NCBI RefSeq assembly: GCF_021206925.1
Contig: NZ_JAJPRF010000013.1
Coordinates: 1 to 64,000, forward strand
DNA from: Rhodoflexus caldus
GTDB taxonomy: Bacteria > Bacteroidota > Bacteroidia > Cytophagales > Thermoflexibacteraceae
Reading direction: 5' to 3'
Length of the DNA stretch: 64,000 nucleotides
The first letter of the stretch is position 1; the number at the start of each line of letters is the position of its first letter. Positions 8,513-18,443 of this stretch are shown here, piece by piece. Below the pieces are notes generated by a model. It was not told the DNA's origin. It saw only the letters and a program-made list of their open reading frames with translations, and searched no databases. The position numbers and the translations under genes are program-made.

Positions 8513-9946
8513 ATGATTGTAGAATTTCCAAATCCTTCGCCGCGCCTGCTGGTGGTCGGCGATTTGATGATAGACCATTACCTCTGGGGAAGTTGCAACC
8601 GTATATCGCCCGAAGCTCCTGTGCAAGTGATTGATATTGAGCGCGAAAGTTGCATTTTAGGCGGTGCGGGAAATGTTGTAAACAACCTCCTTGCATTAGG
8701 CGCACAGGTAACTGTTGCCTCCGTTATCGGCAAAGATGCCAACGGAGAGCTGCTGCAAAACCTGTTGCAGCAAGCCGGTGCCGATGCCCGCTTTCTAATT
8801 ACTTCGGAAACGCGCAAAACCAGCCGTAAAAGCCGCCTGATGGCTGCCCACCAACAGGTAGTTCGCTACGACAGCGAAACAAAAGCCGCCATTACATCGG
8901 AAGAAGAAGCCCAATTGCTTGCCTCATTACTGCCTGCATTGCAGCAGTTTGACGTGGTGCTGCTTTCCGACTACGGGAAGGGAGTTTTAACCGACAAGGT
9001 TTGTCAAGAAATTATTCAAAGTTGCCGTGCTCATAATATTAAAGTGCTGATTGACCCCAAAGGAACGGATTACAGCAAATACAAAGGCGCATACCTGATT
9101 ACGCCCAACCGCAAAGAAGCAGCCGCAGCAACGGGGCTTTCGTTGCACAACAACGAACAACTGCTGCTTGCAGGTCGGCAACTCAAACAATCCTTAGCAC
9201 TTGCCTATGCCATCATTACGCTTTCGGAAGCGGGGATGGCTTATTTTGATGAAGAAATGCACCTCATTCCCACACAGGCAAAAGATGTGTATGACGTTAC
9301 GGGTGCAGGCGATACGGTACTCGCCGCCCTTGGTTTTGCGCTTGCCAACAACAAGCCACTGGCCGAAGCCTGTCATTTTGCCAACTATGCCGCTGCGGTG
9401 GTAGTTGCCAAAGTGGGCAGCGCCACGGCTACACTGGGCGAAATTGAGGCCTTTATTGCTTCCACGGGAAAATCGGAAGGCAGCGAAACATTCATCAAAT
9501 CGTGGGAAGAAATCGGCAGGTTGGTGCAGCAACTGAAAAAGAGCGGTAAAAAAATCGTTTTTACCAATGGTTGTTTTGACATCCTGCATTTGGGGCATGT
9601 CAAATATTTGGAGAAAGCCCGCAGTTTTGGCGATGTGCTCATTGTGGGCGTAAATACCGACGAATCGGTACGCCGCCTGAAAGGCCCCGAAAGACCGGTT
9701 AATACAGAGTTTGACCGCGCCTATCTGCTGGCAGCACTCAGTGCGGTGGACTATGTGGTGCTGTTCGGTGAAGACACGCCCTACGACCTGATTCGCCTGA
9801 TTCGCCCCGATGTGCTGGTCAAAGGCGGCGACTATACAGGCAAGGAAGTAGTTGGCAGCGATATTGCCGGAGAGGTGCGTCTGGTGGACTTTGTACAAGG
9901 CAAAAGCACCACCTCGGTTATTGAAAAAATGCGAAAACAGGGGTAA
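8513..9946 (+). CDS. hldE: Bifunctional heptose-7-phosphate kinase / heptose-1-phosphate adenylyltransferase
   Basis: HldE makes ADP-heptose for LPS core. The N-terminal ribokinase-like domain (about 1-320) has 'GGAGNVVNN' for substrate and the 'DVTGAGDT' anion-hole motif with the catalytic Asp near residue 264. The C-terminal nucleotidyltransferase domain begins near residue 340 with 'FTNGCFDILHLGHVKYLE' (HxGH motif). Full length of 477 aa matches the fused two-domain enzyme. gmhA, which makes its substrate, follows one gene downstream (11041). gmhB is not in the window. Confidence 0.95.
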   Translation: MIVEFPNPSPRLLVVGDLMIDHYLWGSCNRISPEAPVQVIDIERESCILGGAGNVVNNLLALGAQVTVASVIGKDANGELLQNLLQQAGADARFLITSETRKTSRKSRLMAAHQQVVRYDSETKAAITSEEEAQLLASLLPALQQFDVVLLSDYGKGVLTDKVCQEIIQSCRAHNIKVLIDPKGTDYSKYKGAYLITPNRKEAAAATGLSLHNNEQLLLAGRQLKQSLALAYAIITLSEAGMAYFDEEMHLIPTQAKDVYDVTGAGDTVLAALGFALANNKPLAEACHFANYAAAVVVAKVGSATATLGEIEAFIASTGKSEGSETFIKSWEEIGRLVQQLKKSGKKIVFTNGCFDILHLGHVKYLEKARSFGDVLIVGVNTDESVRRLKGPERPVNTEFDRAYLLAALSAVDYVVLFGEDTPYDLIRLIRPDVLVKGGDYTGKEVVGSDIAGEVRLVDFVQGKSTTSVIEKMRKQG

Positions 9947-10066
9947 GTTCCGTATTTATGCCCTATGTTTGTAATATTTCGCAAGCAGAGAAACAGAGAT
10001 TCGTTTCTATCAACCTAATTATATGCAGTAGGAAATTTTAGTTAAACAAACAGTAAAAAAATCAAA

Positions 10067-11035
10067 ATGCAAGACAAACTCATTCGGATAGGCGTATTCT
10101 ACGATGGCAACTATTTTTGGCAAGTAAGCAACTACTATGCATATTCACACGCAAGAAAAAAACGCCTCAGTATTCCCGGATTACATGAATTTATCCGTCA
10201 TCAGGTAGCAGAAGAAGAAGGCAGCGACGTTCGCCTGTGCCAGATTGTGGATGCACACTATTTCAGAGGCCGACTGAATGCCTACGATGCCAGCCAGCGC
10301 GGCGATATGATTTTTTGGGACAGAGTATTTGACGATGTGCTGATGAACGAAGGGGTAAATACCCACTACATGCCGCTGAAAAACACCTACGACGGCCAAC
10401 GACAACAGGAAAAAGGCATTGATGTATGGCTCGCTTTGGAAGCCTACGAAATGGCTGTTTACAAAAAGTTCAACGTGATTGTGCTTGTGGCCTCCGATGG
10501 CGACTATGTGCCGCTTATCCGCAAACTGAATACGCTGGGCACGCGAGTGATGGTATTGAGTTGGGACTTTGAATATACGACCGACACCGGACAGCGCCAC
10601 GTTACTCGCACTTCGCAAGACCTGCTCGAGGAAGTAACGTATCCTATTGCGATGCACGAAATTATTGACAACCGTGTGCGCCGCAACGACCCGCTGATTA
10701 ACAATCTGTTTGTCAATACGGAACTGAAAAAGCCTGTTTCAGGCAAGCCCGTTACCGCACCCGTAAACGTCAATGATGGCGAAATTTTGAGCCTTAAAAA
10801 CGGCTACGGCTTTATTAAATATCCGCCCAACAACCTGTTTTTTCACTACTCTACCTTGATTGACACCGATTTTAACGACTTACAGGTTGGCGATAAAGTA
10901 GAGTTTACCATAGAGCGCGGCGCAGAAGGGCAGGAAATTGCCAAAAATGTGCGCATCATCGCGCCCGACGATAGTAATAATATCGGCAACACATTTGAAT
11001 CGGACGACATCAACCACACCGACCACGACGAATAA
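10067..11035 (+). CDS. NYN (PIN-like) RNase domain protein with C-terminal cold-shock domain, 322 aa
   Basis: The N-terminal NYN domain (LabA/DUF88 type) shows the expected acidic residues: Asp in 'FYDGNYF' near residue 12, '[12 protein letters not shown]' near 118 and '[10 protein letters not shown]' near 143. NYN domains are usually metal-dependent ribonucleases. After a linker, residues about 231-310 ('[16 protein letters not shown]' and 'LFFHYSTL') match the cold-shock fold, including the K-G-Y-G-F-I and F-F-H RNA-binding motifs. The protein thus joins an RNase to an RNA-binding module. It lies between hldE and gmhA; its stop is 5 nt from the gmhA ATG, so the two are likely co-transcribed. 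A -7-like TATGTTTG lies at 9964-9971. RNA processing is inferred. Confidence 0.85.
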   Translation: MQDKLIRIGVFYDGNYFWQVSNYYAYSHARKKRLSIPGLHEFIRHQVAEEEGSDVRLCQIVDAHYFRGRLNAYDASQRGDMIFWDRVFDDVLMNEGVNTHYMPLKNTYDGQRQQEKGIDVWLALEAYEMAVYKKFNVIVLVASDGDYVPLIRKLNTLGTRVMVLSWDFEYTTDTGQRHVTRTSQDLLEEVTYPIAMHEIIDNRVRRNDPLINNLFVNTELKKPVSGKPVTAPVNVNDGEILSLKNGYGFIKYPPNNLFFHYSTLIDTDFNDLQVGDKVEFTIERGAEGQEIAKNVRIIAPDDSNNIGNTFESDDINHTDHDE

Positions 11036-11040
11036 AGTAC

Positions 11041-11610
11041 ATGGATTTTCAACAGTTGGTAGCACGCGAATTGCAATCGCATGTGGAAACAATCGCACAG
11101 GTGCAGGCTACCCTATCTGCCGACATACAAAAAGCTGCCGAGATGGTTACTCAAACCATCATCGGCGGCTGTAAAATATTGCTGTTTGGAAACGGCGGCA
11201 GTGCGGCCGATGCCCAACATATCGCCGCCGAGTTTACGGGGCGTTTCGTGAAAGAACGCCGCGGGCTGCCCGCCATTGCGCTGACCACCGATACCTCCGC
11301 ACTCACCGCCATTGGCAACGACTACGGCTACGACCGAGTGTTTGAGCGGCAGGTGGAAGCCCTTGCCCGACCGGGTGATTTGCTCATTGGCATCACTACC
11401 AGTGGCAACAGCCCCAACGTGTTGCTGGCATTGGCCAAAGGGCGCGCGATGGGCTGCCAAACCCTTGCACTCACGGGCAAAGACGGCGGTAAAGCCTCCC
11501 AAACGGCCGACCTGAATATTGTTGTTCCCTCGCAGGTAACGGCGCGTATTCAGGAAATGCACATCTTGATAGGGCACATTCTGTGCGCTGCGGTAGATGA
11601 AATTGCTTGA
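11041..11610 (+). CDS. gmhA: Phosphoheptose isomerase (sedoheptulose-7-phosphate isomerase)
   Basis: GmhA converts sedoheptulose 7-phosphate to heptose 7-phosphate, the first step of ADP-heptose synthesis. This 189-aa SIS-domain protein has '[18 protein letters not shown]' near residue 53, including the His of the conserved AQH, 'TSGNSPN' near 120 for phosphate binding, and a C-terminal '[12 protein letters not shown]' with the second catalytic His and Glu. Full length. It is 5 nt after the NYN gene and works with hldE at 8513. Confidence 0.93.
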   Translation: MDFQQLVARELQSHVETIAQVQATLSADIQKAAEMVTQTIIGGCKILLFGNGGSAADAQHIAAEFTGRFVKERRGLPAIALTTDTSALTAIGNDYGYDRVFERQVEALARPGDLLIGITTSGNSPNVLLALAKGRAMGCQTLALTGKDGGKASQTADLNIVVPSQVTARIQEMHILIGHILCAAVDEIA

Positions 11611-11657
11611 CTTTAAAGCATATTATTGGTTATATTGTCTGCCCATTCATATAACAC

Positions 11658-13025
11658 ATGCAAACAGGCAGAGCATTTCCCTTATTTTTTGATTTAGACA
11701 AAAAAATTACCGCAGCTTCTGCTTTTCGGGTTTCATTGGTTTTTTGGTTGATATACTCTTTTGTCTATCTCGTGCTGAAAGGTGAAAATGTTGATTACTT
11801 TGGCTTTGAGAATGGAAATATAGCAGCCTCCGTAGCACGCGGCGAAGGTTTTGCCGATGTGATGGCAACCGGTAAGCAACAACCAACCGCATGGATGCCC
11901 TTGCTTTATGTATATCTGCTGGCAGGCGTGTTTTACCTGACAGGGATTAAATCAACAGCGGCGTTGTGGATGCTCTCGCTCATCCGTTGTGTGGTGTTAG
12001 CTGGGGGGGGCTATCTCGCTTTCAAAATCGGCGAACGGTTCGGGCGCTTGCAGGCTGTGGTATGTACCCTTTCGTTTATCGGATATATGACGGGGTTTTC
12101 CTACATCATGGTCAGCAACATATTTACCGAAGAATGGCTCATGGCTGTACTGCTCCTGCTGTTGGTGCATCAGTTTATCTTGCTGTTTTTCAATGAGCAT
12201 GTATCGGAAACTTATGCCGCAATAGTCGCCGCACTGTGTGCACTGAGCAGCCCTATTTTGCTGGCGGTTTGGTTAGGTTTATTTGTGATATATGTGGCAA
12301 CAGGCACCTTGAATCATTTGCTTCCGCAAAATTGGCGCGCGATTTCCCATACCACCATCGCATGGAAGCCGACACTTGTTGCAATTGCCGCAATCGTTGT
12401 CATCTTCTTTGCATGGGGCATCAGAAACCACTATGCAATGGGTAAATTCATTCCTCTAAAGTCAAATATGTGGATGGAGGTATATCTGTCTAACGTTATG
12501 TCGCAGGACGGCCTACTGTGGAAAGATGTATTACACGGAAATCATCCGCTTACCAATCAGGCAGCTCGTGCAGCCTACATGGCGCAGGGGGAAGTAGATT
12601 TTCTGAAAGCAAAAGAAATGGCAGCCAAACAGTATCTGGCTGACCATCCGACAGACTACCTGCGAAAAGTTGCCCGACGGTTCATCAATGCTTTCGGCTA
12701 TACCGACATGAACCAGCAGGCAACCGATTGGTCGGAAGTTTCTCTCAAACAGCATATTCGCAGCCTGATGGTTGCCTTTATCCCGTTGCTTGCATTGCTG
12801 ATTAATTTATTTACTTACAGGCTGCAAAAACCGGCACTGACGGTTATGGCGCTGGTATATGTGGGTTGTATTATGCCCTATGTGCTGATTTCTCATTTTT
12901 CCCGCTATCAGTTCTTTGCTATGGGGTTGCAGGCCGTTTTTGTAGGATTAGCTTTCTGTATATTTGTTCATCGGATACAAACCGGCCGGTTTTTCCCGGC
13001 ACTCATCTCACGTAAATCACTATGA
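11658..13025 (+). CDS. Polytopic membrane protein, GT-C-like, 455 aa
   Basis: About 10 hydrophobic segments cover the protein. The first loop has '[18 protein letters not shown]', where an acidic residue and the 'A-x-S-x-x-x-G-x-G' pattern resemble the first extracytoplasmic loop of GT-C type lipid-linked sugar transferases (PMT/ArnT-like). The assignment is inferred from topology and this loop. The stop overlaps the gmd start (ATGA), so it forms an operon with gmd and fcl. It could use or move a polyprenyl-linked sugar in surface glycan assembly. Confidence 0.7.
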   Translation: MQTGRAFPLFFDLDKKITAASAFRVSLVFWLIYSFVYLVLKGENVDYFGFENGNIAASVARGEGFADVMATGKQQPTAWMPLLYVYLLAGVFYLTGIKSTAALWMLSLIRCVVLAGGGYLAFKIGERFGRLQAVVCTLSFIGYMTGFSYIMVSNIFTEEWLMAVLLLLLVHQFILLFFNEHVSETYAAIVAALCALSSPILLAVWLGLFVIYVATGTLNHLLPQNWRAISHTTIAWKPTLVAIAAIVVIFFAWGIRNHYAMGKFIPLKSNMWMEVYLSNVMSQDGLLWKDVLHGNHPLTNQAARAAYMAQGEVDFLKAKEMAAKQYLADHPTDYLRKVARRFINAFGYTDMNQQATDWSEVSLKQHIRSLMVAFIPLLALLINLFTYRLQKPALTVMALVYVGCIMPYVLISHFSRYQFFAMGLQAVFVGLAFCIFVHRIQTGRFFPALISRKSL

Positions 13026-14134
13026 AAAAAGCCCTTATTACAGGCATTACCGGCCAAGATGGCGCATATTTAGCCGACTTACTGCTTGCCAAAGGCTACG
13101 AAGTCCATGGCATTAAAAGGCGCAGCTCGTTGTTTAACACACAACGCATTGACCATATTTACCAAGACCCGCACGAAGCAGGCAGACGGTTCATTCTCCA
13201 CTACGGCGACCTGACCGATTCTACTAACATTATCCGCGTGGTGCAAGAAGTGCAGCCCGATGAAATCTACAACCTCGGCGCAATGAGCCACGTAAAAGTG
13301 AGCTTTGATACACCCGAATACACGGCCAATGTGGATGCCCTCGGCACGTTGCGGATTCTGGAAGCGGTGCGCATTTTGGGACTGACTGAAAAAACCCGCA
13401 TCTATCAGGCGTCTACTTCCGAACTGTACGGGTTGGTACAAGAAGTACCTCAAACCGAAAAAACGCCGTTTTATCCGCGCTCGCCTTATGGGGTGGCCAA
13501 AATCTACGGCTACTGGATTACGGTCAATTATCGCGAATCGTATAACATGTTTGCCTGCAACGGCATTTTGTTCAACCACGAAAGCCCGCTGCGCGGCGAA
13601 ACGTTCGTAACACGCAAAATCACGCGCGGAGCAGCACGCATCGCGCTCGGTTTGCAAGACATCATCTACTTAGGCAACTTAGACGCTCAGCGCGACTGGG
13701 GACATGCCAAAGACTATGTGGAAGCCATGTGGCTCATGCTGCAACAGCCCAAACCCGACGACTACGTAATAGCCACAGGTATTACCACCCGCATCCGCGA
13801 GTTTGCAAGGCTCGTTTTTGCCGAGATGGGCATTGACATTGAATTTTCGGGCAGTGGCGTAAATGAGGTCGGAAAAGTAGCCGCCTGCCGCAATCCGGAG
13901 TTTCAGTTGCCCGCAGGCAAAACCGTTATTGCCGTTGACCCGCGCTATTTCCGCCCGACAGAAGTGGACTTGCTCATTGGCGATGCAAGTAAATTTAAAA
14001 GCCACACCGGCTGGGAGCCACGCCACAGCTTGGCAGACCTGATTAAGGACATGGTAGAAGCGGACTTGGCACTGTTCCGCAAAGACAAATATTTGCTCAA
14101 AGGAGGGCATCGGATTTTCCAGTTACATGAATAA
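13022..14134 (+). CDS. gmd: GDP-mannose 4,6-dehydratase
   Basis: Converts GDP-D-mannose to GDP-4-keto-6-deoxymannose, the first step to GDP-L-fucose. Extended short-chain dehydrogenase: '[16 protein letters not shown]' near residue 5-20 (NADP glycine motif), '[12 protein letters not shown]' typical of Gmd, the catalytic 'STSELYG' near 133 and the Tyr-Lys pair in '[12 protein letters not shown]' near 157. Length of 370 aa is normal. Start ATG overlaps the previous stop by 4 nt. The last 8 nt overlap fcl, which catalyses the next step. Confidence 0.97.
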   Translation: MKKALITGITGQDGAYLADLLLAKGYEVHGIKRRSSLFNTQRIDHIYQDPHEAGRRFILHYGDLTDSTNIIRVVQEVQPDEIYNLGAMSHVKVSFDTPEYTANVDALGTLRILEAVRILGLTEKTRIYQASTSELYGLVQEVPQTEKTPFYPRSPYGVAKIYGYWITVNYRESYNMFACNGILFNHESPLRGETFVTRKITRGAARIALGLQDIIYLGNLDAQRDWGHAKDYVEAMWLMLQQPKPDDYVIATGITTRIREFARLVFAEMGIDIEFSGSGVNEVGKVAACRNPEFQLPAGKTVIAVDPRYFRPTEVDLLIGDASKFKSHTGWEPRHSLADLIKDMVEADLALFRKDKYLLKGGHRIFQLHE

Positions 14135-15059
14135 ATCGGATAAAATTTACGTTGCCGGCCATCGGGGTATGGTCGGTTCTGCCATTGTGCGCAGGTTGCA
14201 GGCAGAAGGATTCAACAACTTGGTGCTGCGCACTTCCGCGGAGTTAGATTTAACGCAACAACAGGCCGTAGCCGATTTTTTTGCTGCTGAAAAGCCCGAC
14301 TATGTATTTATGGCAGCCGCCAAAGTAGGCGGCATTGTGGCCAACAATACCTACCGCGCTCAATTTATCTATGAAAACCTGATGATTCAGAACAATGTGA
14401 TTCATCAGAGTTATTTGCATGGCGTTAAAAAACTGCTGTTTTTGGGCTCTTCCTGCATCTATCCTAAGTTGGCACCGCAACCGCTCAAAGAGGAATATCT
14501 GCTCACCGGTTTGTTGGAGCCTACCAACGAACCCTACGCCATTGCAAAAATTGCGGGTATTAAAATGTGCGATGCCTACCGCGCACAATACGGCTGCCGT
14601 TTTATTTCGGCAATGCCTACCAACCTCTACGGCCCTAACGACAACTACCACCCGCAAAATTCGCACGTACTGCCCGCGCTTTTGCGCAAAATTCACACCG
14701 CCAAAACCGAAGGGTTGCCCGAAGTGGAAATATGGGGCACAGGCACACCACGCCGCGAACTGATGCACGTGGACGACTTGGCCGATGCCTGCCTGTTCCT
14801 TATGAAAAATTACGATGAGGAGGGATTCGTTAATGTGGGTACAGGAGAAGACATTACCATCAGCGAACTTGCCCAACTGATTTGTCGCATTGCCGGCTAT
14901 GAAGGCCACCTGCGCTACAATACCGCCCAACCCGACGGAACACCGCGCAAATTGATGGATGTCAGCAAGTTGCACAGTCTGGGGTGGCGGCATAGCATCT
15001 CACTGACCGACGGCATCCGCAGCGTTTATCAGGCACAGGAGTGGATGCAGTTGGCATAG
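14127..15059 (+). CDS. fcl: GDP-L-fucose synthase
   Basis: Epimerase-reductase (WcaG) that turns the Gmd product into GDP-L-fucose. '[16 protein letters not shown]' near residue 9-24 is the NADP motif, 'GSSCIYP' near 107 holds the catalytic Ser and Cys, and 'YAIAKIAG' near 136 gives the catalytic Tyr and Lys. His in '[11 protein letters not shown]' is also conserved. At 310 aa it is full length. It starts 8 nt inside gmd and ends the operon before a strong terminator. No fucosyltransferase is seen nearby. Confidence 0.97.
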   Translation: MNKSDKIYVAGHRGMVGSAIVRRLQAEGFNNLVLRTSAELDLTQQQAVADFFAAEKPDYVFMAAAKVGGIVANNTYRAQFIYENLMIQNNVIHQSYLHGVKKLLFLGSSCIYPKLAPQPLKEEYLLTGLLEPTNEPYAIAKIAGIKMCDAYRAQYGCRFISAMPTNLYGPNDNYHPQNSHVLPALLRKIHTAKTEGLPEVEIWGTGTPRRELMHVDDLADACLFLMKNYDEEGFVNVGTGEDITISELAQLICRIAGYEGHLRYNTAQPDGTPRKLMDVSKLHSLGWRHSISLTDGIRSVYQAQEWMQLA

Positions 15060-15098
15060 GCAAGCGCCTGCTGCTGACTTTTGCAAGAGTGAATCAGG

Positions 15099-15135
15099 CA
15101 AGCAAAATCAACACTGTGATTTTGCTTGTTTTTTT
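15099..15135 (+). terminator. Terminator of the gmd-fcl operon
   Basis: A 12-bp perfect stem (15099-15110 with 15117-15128), loop ACACTG, followed by seven Ts. A classical intrinsic terminator 40 nt after the fcl stop. Confidence 0.9.
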
Positions 15136-15215
15136 GAGATATATCGACAAAAAGGTTATCAAAATCACAAACAAACCTGATGGGGCTTAGAAGTCCGTCG
15201 GGTTTTGTTATCAAT

Positions 15216-16076
15216 CTAAGAATCCCCCTCATCCAAAACCCTGCTGATTTCGGTTAATATACTGTTCATTTCTTTGGCATTGCTGTCTATCAAATGAATC
15301 AGGTAGCGCAGCTCGGCAGGGTCTTGGGGGATTTCCATTCGCAGAATTTCCATCACACCCATAATGCGCACTAATGGCGCACGCACTTCATGAGCATTCT
15401 TAGAGGCATAGTGAATCAGGCGCAGGCGGCGTTCATGTGCTTCGTTGCTTTTGCGTTGAACTTCCTCTTCTAACTGCTCGTTGAGTAAGGTGATTTCTTC
15501 ATTGGCACTTTGCAATTCTTCGTTGCTGGTACTCAACTCTTTGTTGGCTTTTTCAACTTCATATTGAAAGTTTGTATATTCTTTTTTGATGGCATAGGCC
15601 AGATAGAGCGACACGCCTATGTGGATAATGGTATCCATTACGATATTATCGTTGTAATAATCGGTAATGACAGGGCCAAAAGCCTGATAGAGCAGCAAAC
15701 CGATTAGGGAAACCATAAAAATGGCAGCCAATATGCGTCGTTCCCAACCTGCACCCGCAAACATGATAACAAACCCGATATTGATAAAATCCAATGCCAG
15801 CGTGCTACTGAAGCCGTTGATGTAGAAAAAAATAGCTACATGCATAGCATGAATAATCAACAGAATCGGGAAATATATTTTTGAAAAAAGATTGTGAGCA
15901 CGAATCAGATAAATGCCGGATACGCTCAATAGTATCAGTGCGATGCTGCCCCAAGTAAGCAGAGAGTAATCGGAAACCGCAATGTCCCGGCCTACATACA
16001 CAGCGTTGCCCACTATCAGACCTATTAAAAGCGCCTGCGTAATGTTGCTTTCTAATTTTAACTGTTGCTGTTCCAA
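15216..16076 (-). CDS. Membrane protein with coiled coil and a DHp domain but no ATPase domain, 286 aa
   Basis: Residues about 1-165 contain six or so hydrophobic segments. A coiled coil follows ('NEELQSANEEITLLNEQLEEE', about 175-205). The C-terminus (about 225-286) is a histidine-kinase dimerisation domain: 'ASKNAHEVRAPLVRIMGVMEIL', with His followed by E-x-R-x-P-L. The protein stops about 50 residues later. No N, G1 or G2 box of the catalytic ATPase follows, and none is encoded in the downstream DNA before the terminator at 15099. It may be a phosphotransfer or decoy dimerisation partner. The large protein at 48375 ends the same way. The start at 16076 is an ATG in good frame; a promoter-like pair lies at 16124-16154. 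Confidence 0.75.
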   Translation of the reverse strand: MEQQQLKLESNITQALLIGLIVGNAVYVGRDIAVSDYSLLTWGSIALILLSVSGIYLIRAHNLFSKIYFPILLIIHAMHVAIFFYINGFSSTLALDFINIGFVIMFAGAGWERRILAAIFMVSLIGLLLYQAFGPVITDYYNDNIVMDTIIHIGVSLYLAYAIKKEYTNFQYEVEKANKELSTSNEELQSANEEITLLNEQLEEEVQRKSNEAHERRLRLIHYASKNAHEVRAPLVRIMGVMEILRMEIPQDPAELRYLIHLIDSNAKEMNSILTEISRVLDEGDS

Positions 16077-16123
16077 AAGACAATTTGGTTTATGGGAAAA
16101 TTCGTATCCGGTCTTATTTAAAA

Positions 16124-16154
16124 CAAATTAAACCAAAAACCTTTGAATAGCAAA
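16124..16154 (-). promoter_or_regulatory. Possible promoter of the DHp-only membrane protein
   Basis: On the minus strand TTTG (16151-16154) and TTAATTTG (16124-16131) are 19 nt apart; the second differs from TAnnTTTG at one position. About 47 nt before the start codon. Confidence 0.4.
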
Positions 16155-16361
16155 CAACTATACCTTACATGAGCGAAATAATCGGTTAAACTGTCCGATG
16201 GTGGACAAACAATGGGCGACAATGGTACAGTTTGATTTTCCGATAGCTTGGTTTTTGCTTATAAGTGTTTGATTATCAGAATGTTATTGGCTTTGGCATC
16301 GGAATGGTAATTCTTATGGCATCACACGGTAGTTGATACCGAATTTAAAATTGCAAAAGCC

Positions 16362-16727
16362 ATGAAAAATATATTATCAGTTTTCGCCATTGTATTCGCA
16401 TTGTTGAGCATGTCTGCATCGGCCAATGACAAAAAGCCTGCTGCTTCGGCAAACAATCCACAACCTGAAAAAAAGACAACCATATCAGCTTTACAGGCCA
16501 TGCAGGATGAGTTTTTGGCTGAGGTGCAGTCGTATGTACGCGAAACGTTTGAAGTCCCTGCCCGCGAGGTAAGCAAACTTGGCAAGCCGCAAAACGAAGT
16601 GCGCGTGTACGATATGGCGGGGAATCTTGTATATTGCTGTAAAACAGGTGAATATGCCGACCTGCCAAGTGGGGCAGAGTTGCTGACCGTACACGGCAAT
16701 ATTGCCTACTATATGCTAACGAAGTAA
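16362..16727 (+). CDS. Small secreted protein, 121 aa
   Basis: Signal peptide with 'ASAND' cleavage region near residue 21, a Lys/Pro/Ala-rich linker and a small mature domain of about 80 residues. 'VRVYDMAGNLVYCC' resembles the beta-hairpin phrase 'V-x-V-x-D-x-x-G' seen in small Bacteroidota exported domains. No family is recognised. A good hairpin (16765-16813) follows the stop. Single gene between divergent and convergent neighbours. Confidence 0.65.
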   Translation: MKNILSVFAIVFALLSMSASANDKKPAASANNPQPEKKTTISALQAMQDEFLAEVQSYVRETFEVPAREVSKLGKPQNEVRVYDMAGNLVYCCKTGEYADLPSGAELLTVHGNIAYYMLTK

Positions 16728-16764
16728 TACCTGACGGCTAAAGCCTGCCAATTGCTTACATAAC

Positions 16765-16813
16765 ATCAAGGGGGCGTCTTTGCATTGTTCCGATGCGAAG
16801 ATGCCCCCTTGAT
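16765..16813. terminator. Long hairpin after the small secreted gene
   Basis: Arms 16765-16785 and 16793-16813 pair over about 21 bp with two non-canonical positions, core AAGGGGGC/GCCCCCTT. No long T-run follows, but the position 37 nt after the stop fits a terminator. Confidence 0.6.
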
Positions 16814-16816
16814 TTG

Positions 16817-16911
16817 CTGAAAAACCGACATTTAAACCTGTCAGGTTTGTGTGCATATACACAAACCCGAAAGATTTGACAATATCTTGGGTTTAATATT
16901 TTGATTTTCAG
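16817..16911. repeat. Palindromic intergenic element (family 1)
   Basis: About 95 bp with imperfect terminal inverted repeats: CTGAAAA at 16817-16823 and TTTTCAG at 16905-16911, both continuing as '...ATTTAAACC'-like sequence. In the centre GGTTTGTGT (16844-16852) pairs exactly with ACACAAACC (16859-16867). It shares the phrase TGAAAATC...TATTTAAACCTGACA with 22021, 40073, 56212, 57289 and 60411. A MITE-like or REP-like unit is inferred. Confidence 0.6.
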
Positions 16912-16936
16912 TAGTTTACATCTGCTTCAAAATCGC

Positions 16937-17509
16937 TTAGTAAGCCACACCCGAATCGCAGCCTAACTTGGCAATGAGCCATTTTCCGTTTTCTTTGACC
17001 ATTTCGTAGGTAAAATCGGTGCTGTAATTACCGTCGGAGAGGGTGAGTTTGGCCTGTGCACGGTTGCCGTCAATAACCGATGTTACTTTGCCTGTATTGT
17101 AGGGTGCAACGTAGTCCTGTGCACACAGCCAGCGGTCAGCCCCCAAGCCCGAGGGGACTTCGTCTTTGGGTTCGTTTTGCCAAAGTTTGGCGCAGGCGCG
17201 ATAGAAACGGGTTTCGTTGGCAATCAACTCGTCGCTGATGCAACCCGATGCTTTGAATTGTGCCAAATAAGCGCTTAACCTCTCTTCGTTGAGTGCCAGA
17301 TGTTCGCCCGAATCATCGGTGAAGTTGATTTTGTACAAGATGGTATCGTTGGCTGCATACCAAGTGTAAAAATCGTGGATGGTTTTTTCAGTGGCTGCAC
17401 TGTCGGGCAAGGCTTGCGCCGTAGCTTCTTCGGCAGGTTTGTCAGGCGATTGCCCGCAGGCAAACAGTAGCCCTACTGCTAAAAAAGCAATAAAAAAGAT
17501 GTTTTTCAT
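16937..17509 (-). CDS. DUF3828-like lipoprotein, 190 aa
   Basis: Start at 17509 gives a lipoprotein signal with 'LLFACG' lipobox (Cys about residue 18). The mature part has 'IHDFYTWYAAND', then 'RLSAYLAQF', 'RFYRACAKLW' and a C-terminal 'YEMVKENGKWLIAKLGC'. This order is that of small DUF3828-type exported proteins, in which a variable ligand pocket is formed by an NTF2-like fold. Function unknown. It follows the glycosyltransferase gene by 51 nt on the same strand and may share its transcript. Confidence 0.75.
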   Translation of the reverse strand: MKNIFFIAFLAVGLLFACGQSPDKPAEEATAQALPDSAATEKTIHDFYTWYAANDTILYKINFTDDSGEHLALNEERLSAYLAQFKASGCISDELIANETRFYRACAKLWQNEPKDEVPSGLGADRWLCAQDYVAPYNTGKVTSVIDGNRAQAKLTLSDGNYSTDFTYEMVKENGKWLIAKLGCDSGVAY

Positions 17510-17560
17510 GGTATTTTTCAGTGAATTTTGGCGATTATGGTTTGGCACCGACCTGTAAAA

Positions 17561-18289
17561 CTACATTGAGCGGTCAAAAATATTGTACTTCAACATGCAG
17601 TAGAAGGCTCGCACACCGTCTTTCCAGCCGATTTTCTTGCCCTCTTCATAGGTTCTGCCATAATAGGAGATACCCACTTCGTAGATGCGTATTTTAGGTA
17701 CTCGAGCAATTTTGGCGGTTACTTCCGGCTCGAACCCGAAGCGTTTTTCTTTGAGTTTGATTTTCTGAATAATATCGGTGCGAAACATCTTATAGCACGT
17801 TTCCATATCGGTCAGGTTCAAATTGGTGAACATATTGGAAACGAACGTAAGAATCTGATTGCCAATAGAGTGCAGGAAAAACAGCACGCGGTGCGGGCTG
17901 CCTCCCATAAACCGTGAACCATAAACCACATCGGCAAAGCCGTCCAAAATAGGTTGCAGCAGCAGGTTGTATTCCTTGGGGTCATATTCCAAGTCGGCAT
18001 CCTGAATCACGAGGTACTCGCCCGTTGCCTTGCTGATACCCGTGTGGAGGGCTGCGCCTTTCCCTTTATTTACTTCGTGCTTGTAGTACTGGATGTCCAT
18101 ATCGGGGTTGGCGGCCATGTAGCGTTTGATAGCGCCTTCTGTGTCATCTTTTGAGCAATCGTTGATAATGATTATCTCTTTGGCAATATTATTGGTGAGC
18201 CGAACTTGTTTTATTTTGTCCAGAATCAGATGAATAGTCCGTTCTTCGTTGTAGGCAGGGATGATAATTGAAAGTTTGTTGATATCCAT
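17561..18289 (-). CDS. Family 2 glycosyltransferase (dolichyl-phosphate mannosyltransferase-like), 242 aa
   Basis: GT-A fold enzyme using a nucleotide sugar. '[13 protein letters not shown]' at the N-terminus, 'DCSKDDTE' near 47, '[13 protein letters not shown]' near 95 (the DAD/DxD metal site) and 'GSRFMGG' near 125 follow the DPM1-like order. There is no C-terminal membrane domain, so it is a soluble or peripheral enzyme that probably charges a lipid carrier with a sugar. Glycan genes gmd and fcl are 3 kb away. ATG at 18289. Confidence 0.9.
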   Translation of the reverse strand: MDINKLSIIIPAYNEERTIHLILDKIKQVRLTNNIAKEIIIINDCSKDDTEGAIKRYMAANPDMDIQYYKHEVNKGKGAALHTGISKATGEYLVIQDADLEYDPKEYNLLLQPILDGFADVVYGSRFMGGSPHRVLFFLHSIGNQILTFVSNMFTNLNLTDMETCYKMFRTDIIQKIKLKEKRFGFEPEVTAKIARVPKIRIYEVGISYYGRTYEEGKKIGWKDGVRAFYCMLKYNIFDRSM

Positions 18290-18402
18290 TTGATTAAAAT
18301 AATGCAGCTTAGTCAGATTGGCGGCAAATTACAAAAAAACAATTGTACGGCTGTTCTTCACCGAAATTTACGTACAACAGCGCTTATTTAGGCCGCAGCA
18401 TG

Positions 18403-18410
18403 TATTTTTG
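18403..18410 (+). promoter_or_regulatory. -7 element of the 35-residue membrane protein gene
   Basis: TATTTTTG matches TAnnTTTG, 33 nt before the ATG at 18444. No TTTG at the right distance upstream. Confidence 0.4.
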
Positions 18411-18443
18411 CGGCATACAAACACTTAAAAACCGCTTTTCAAT

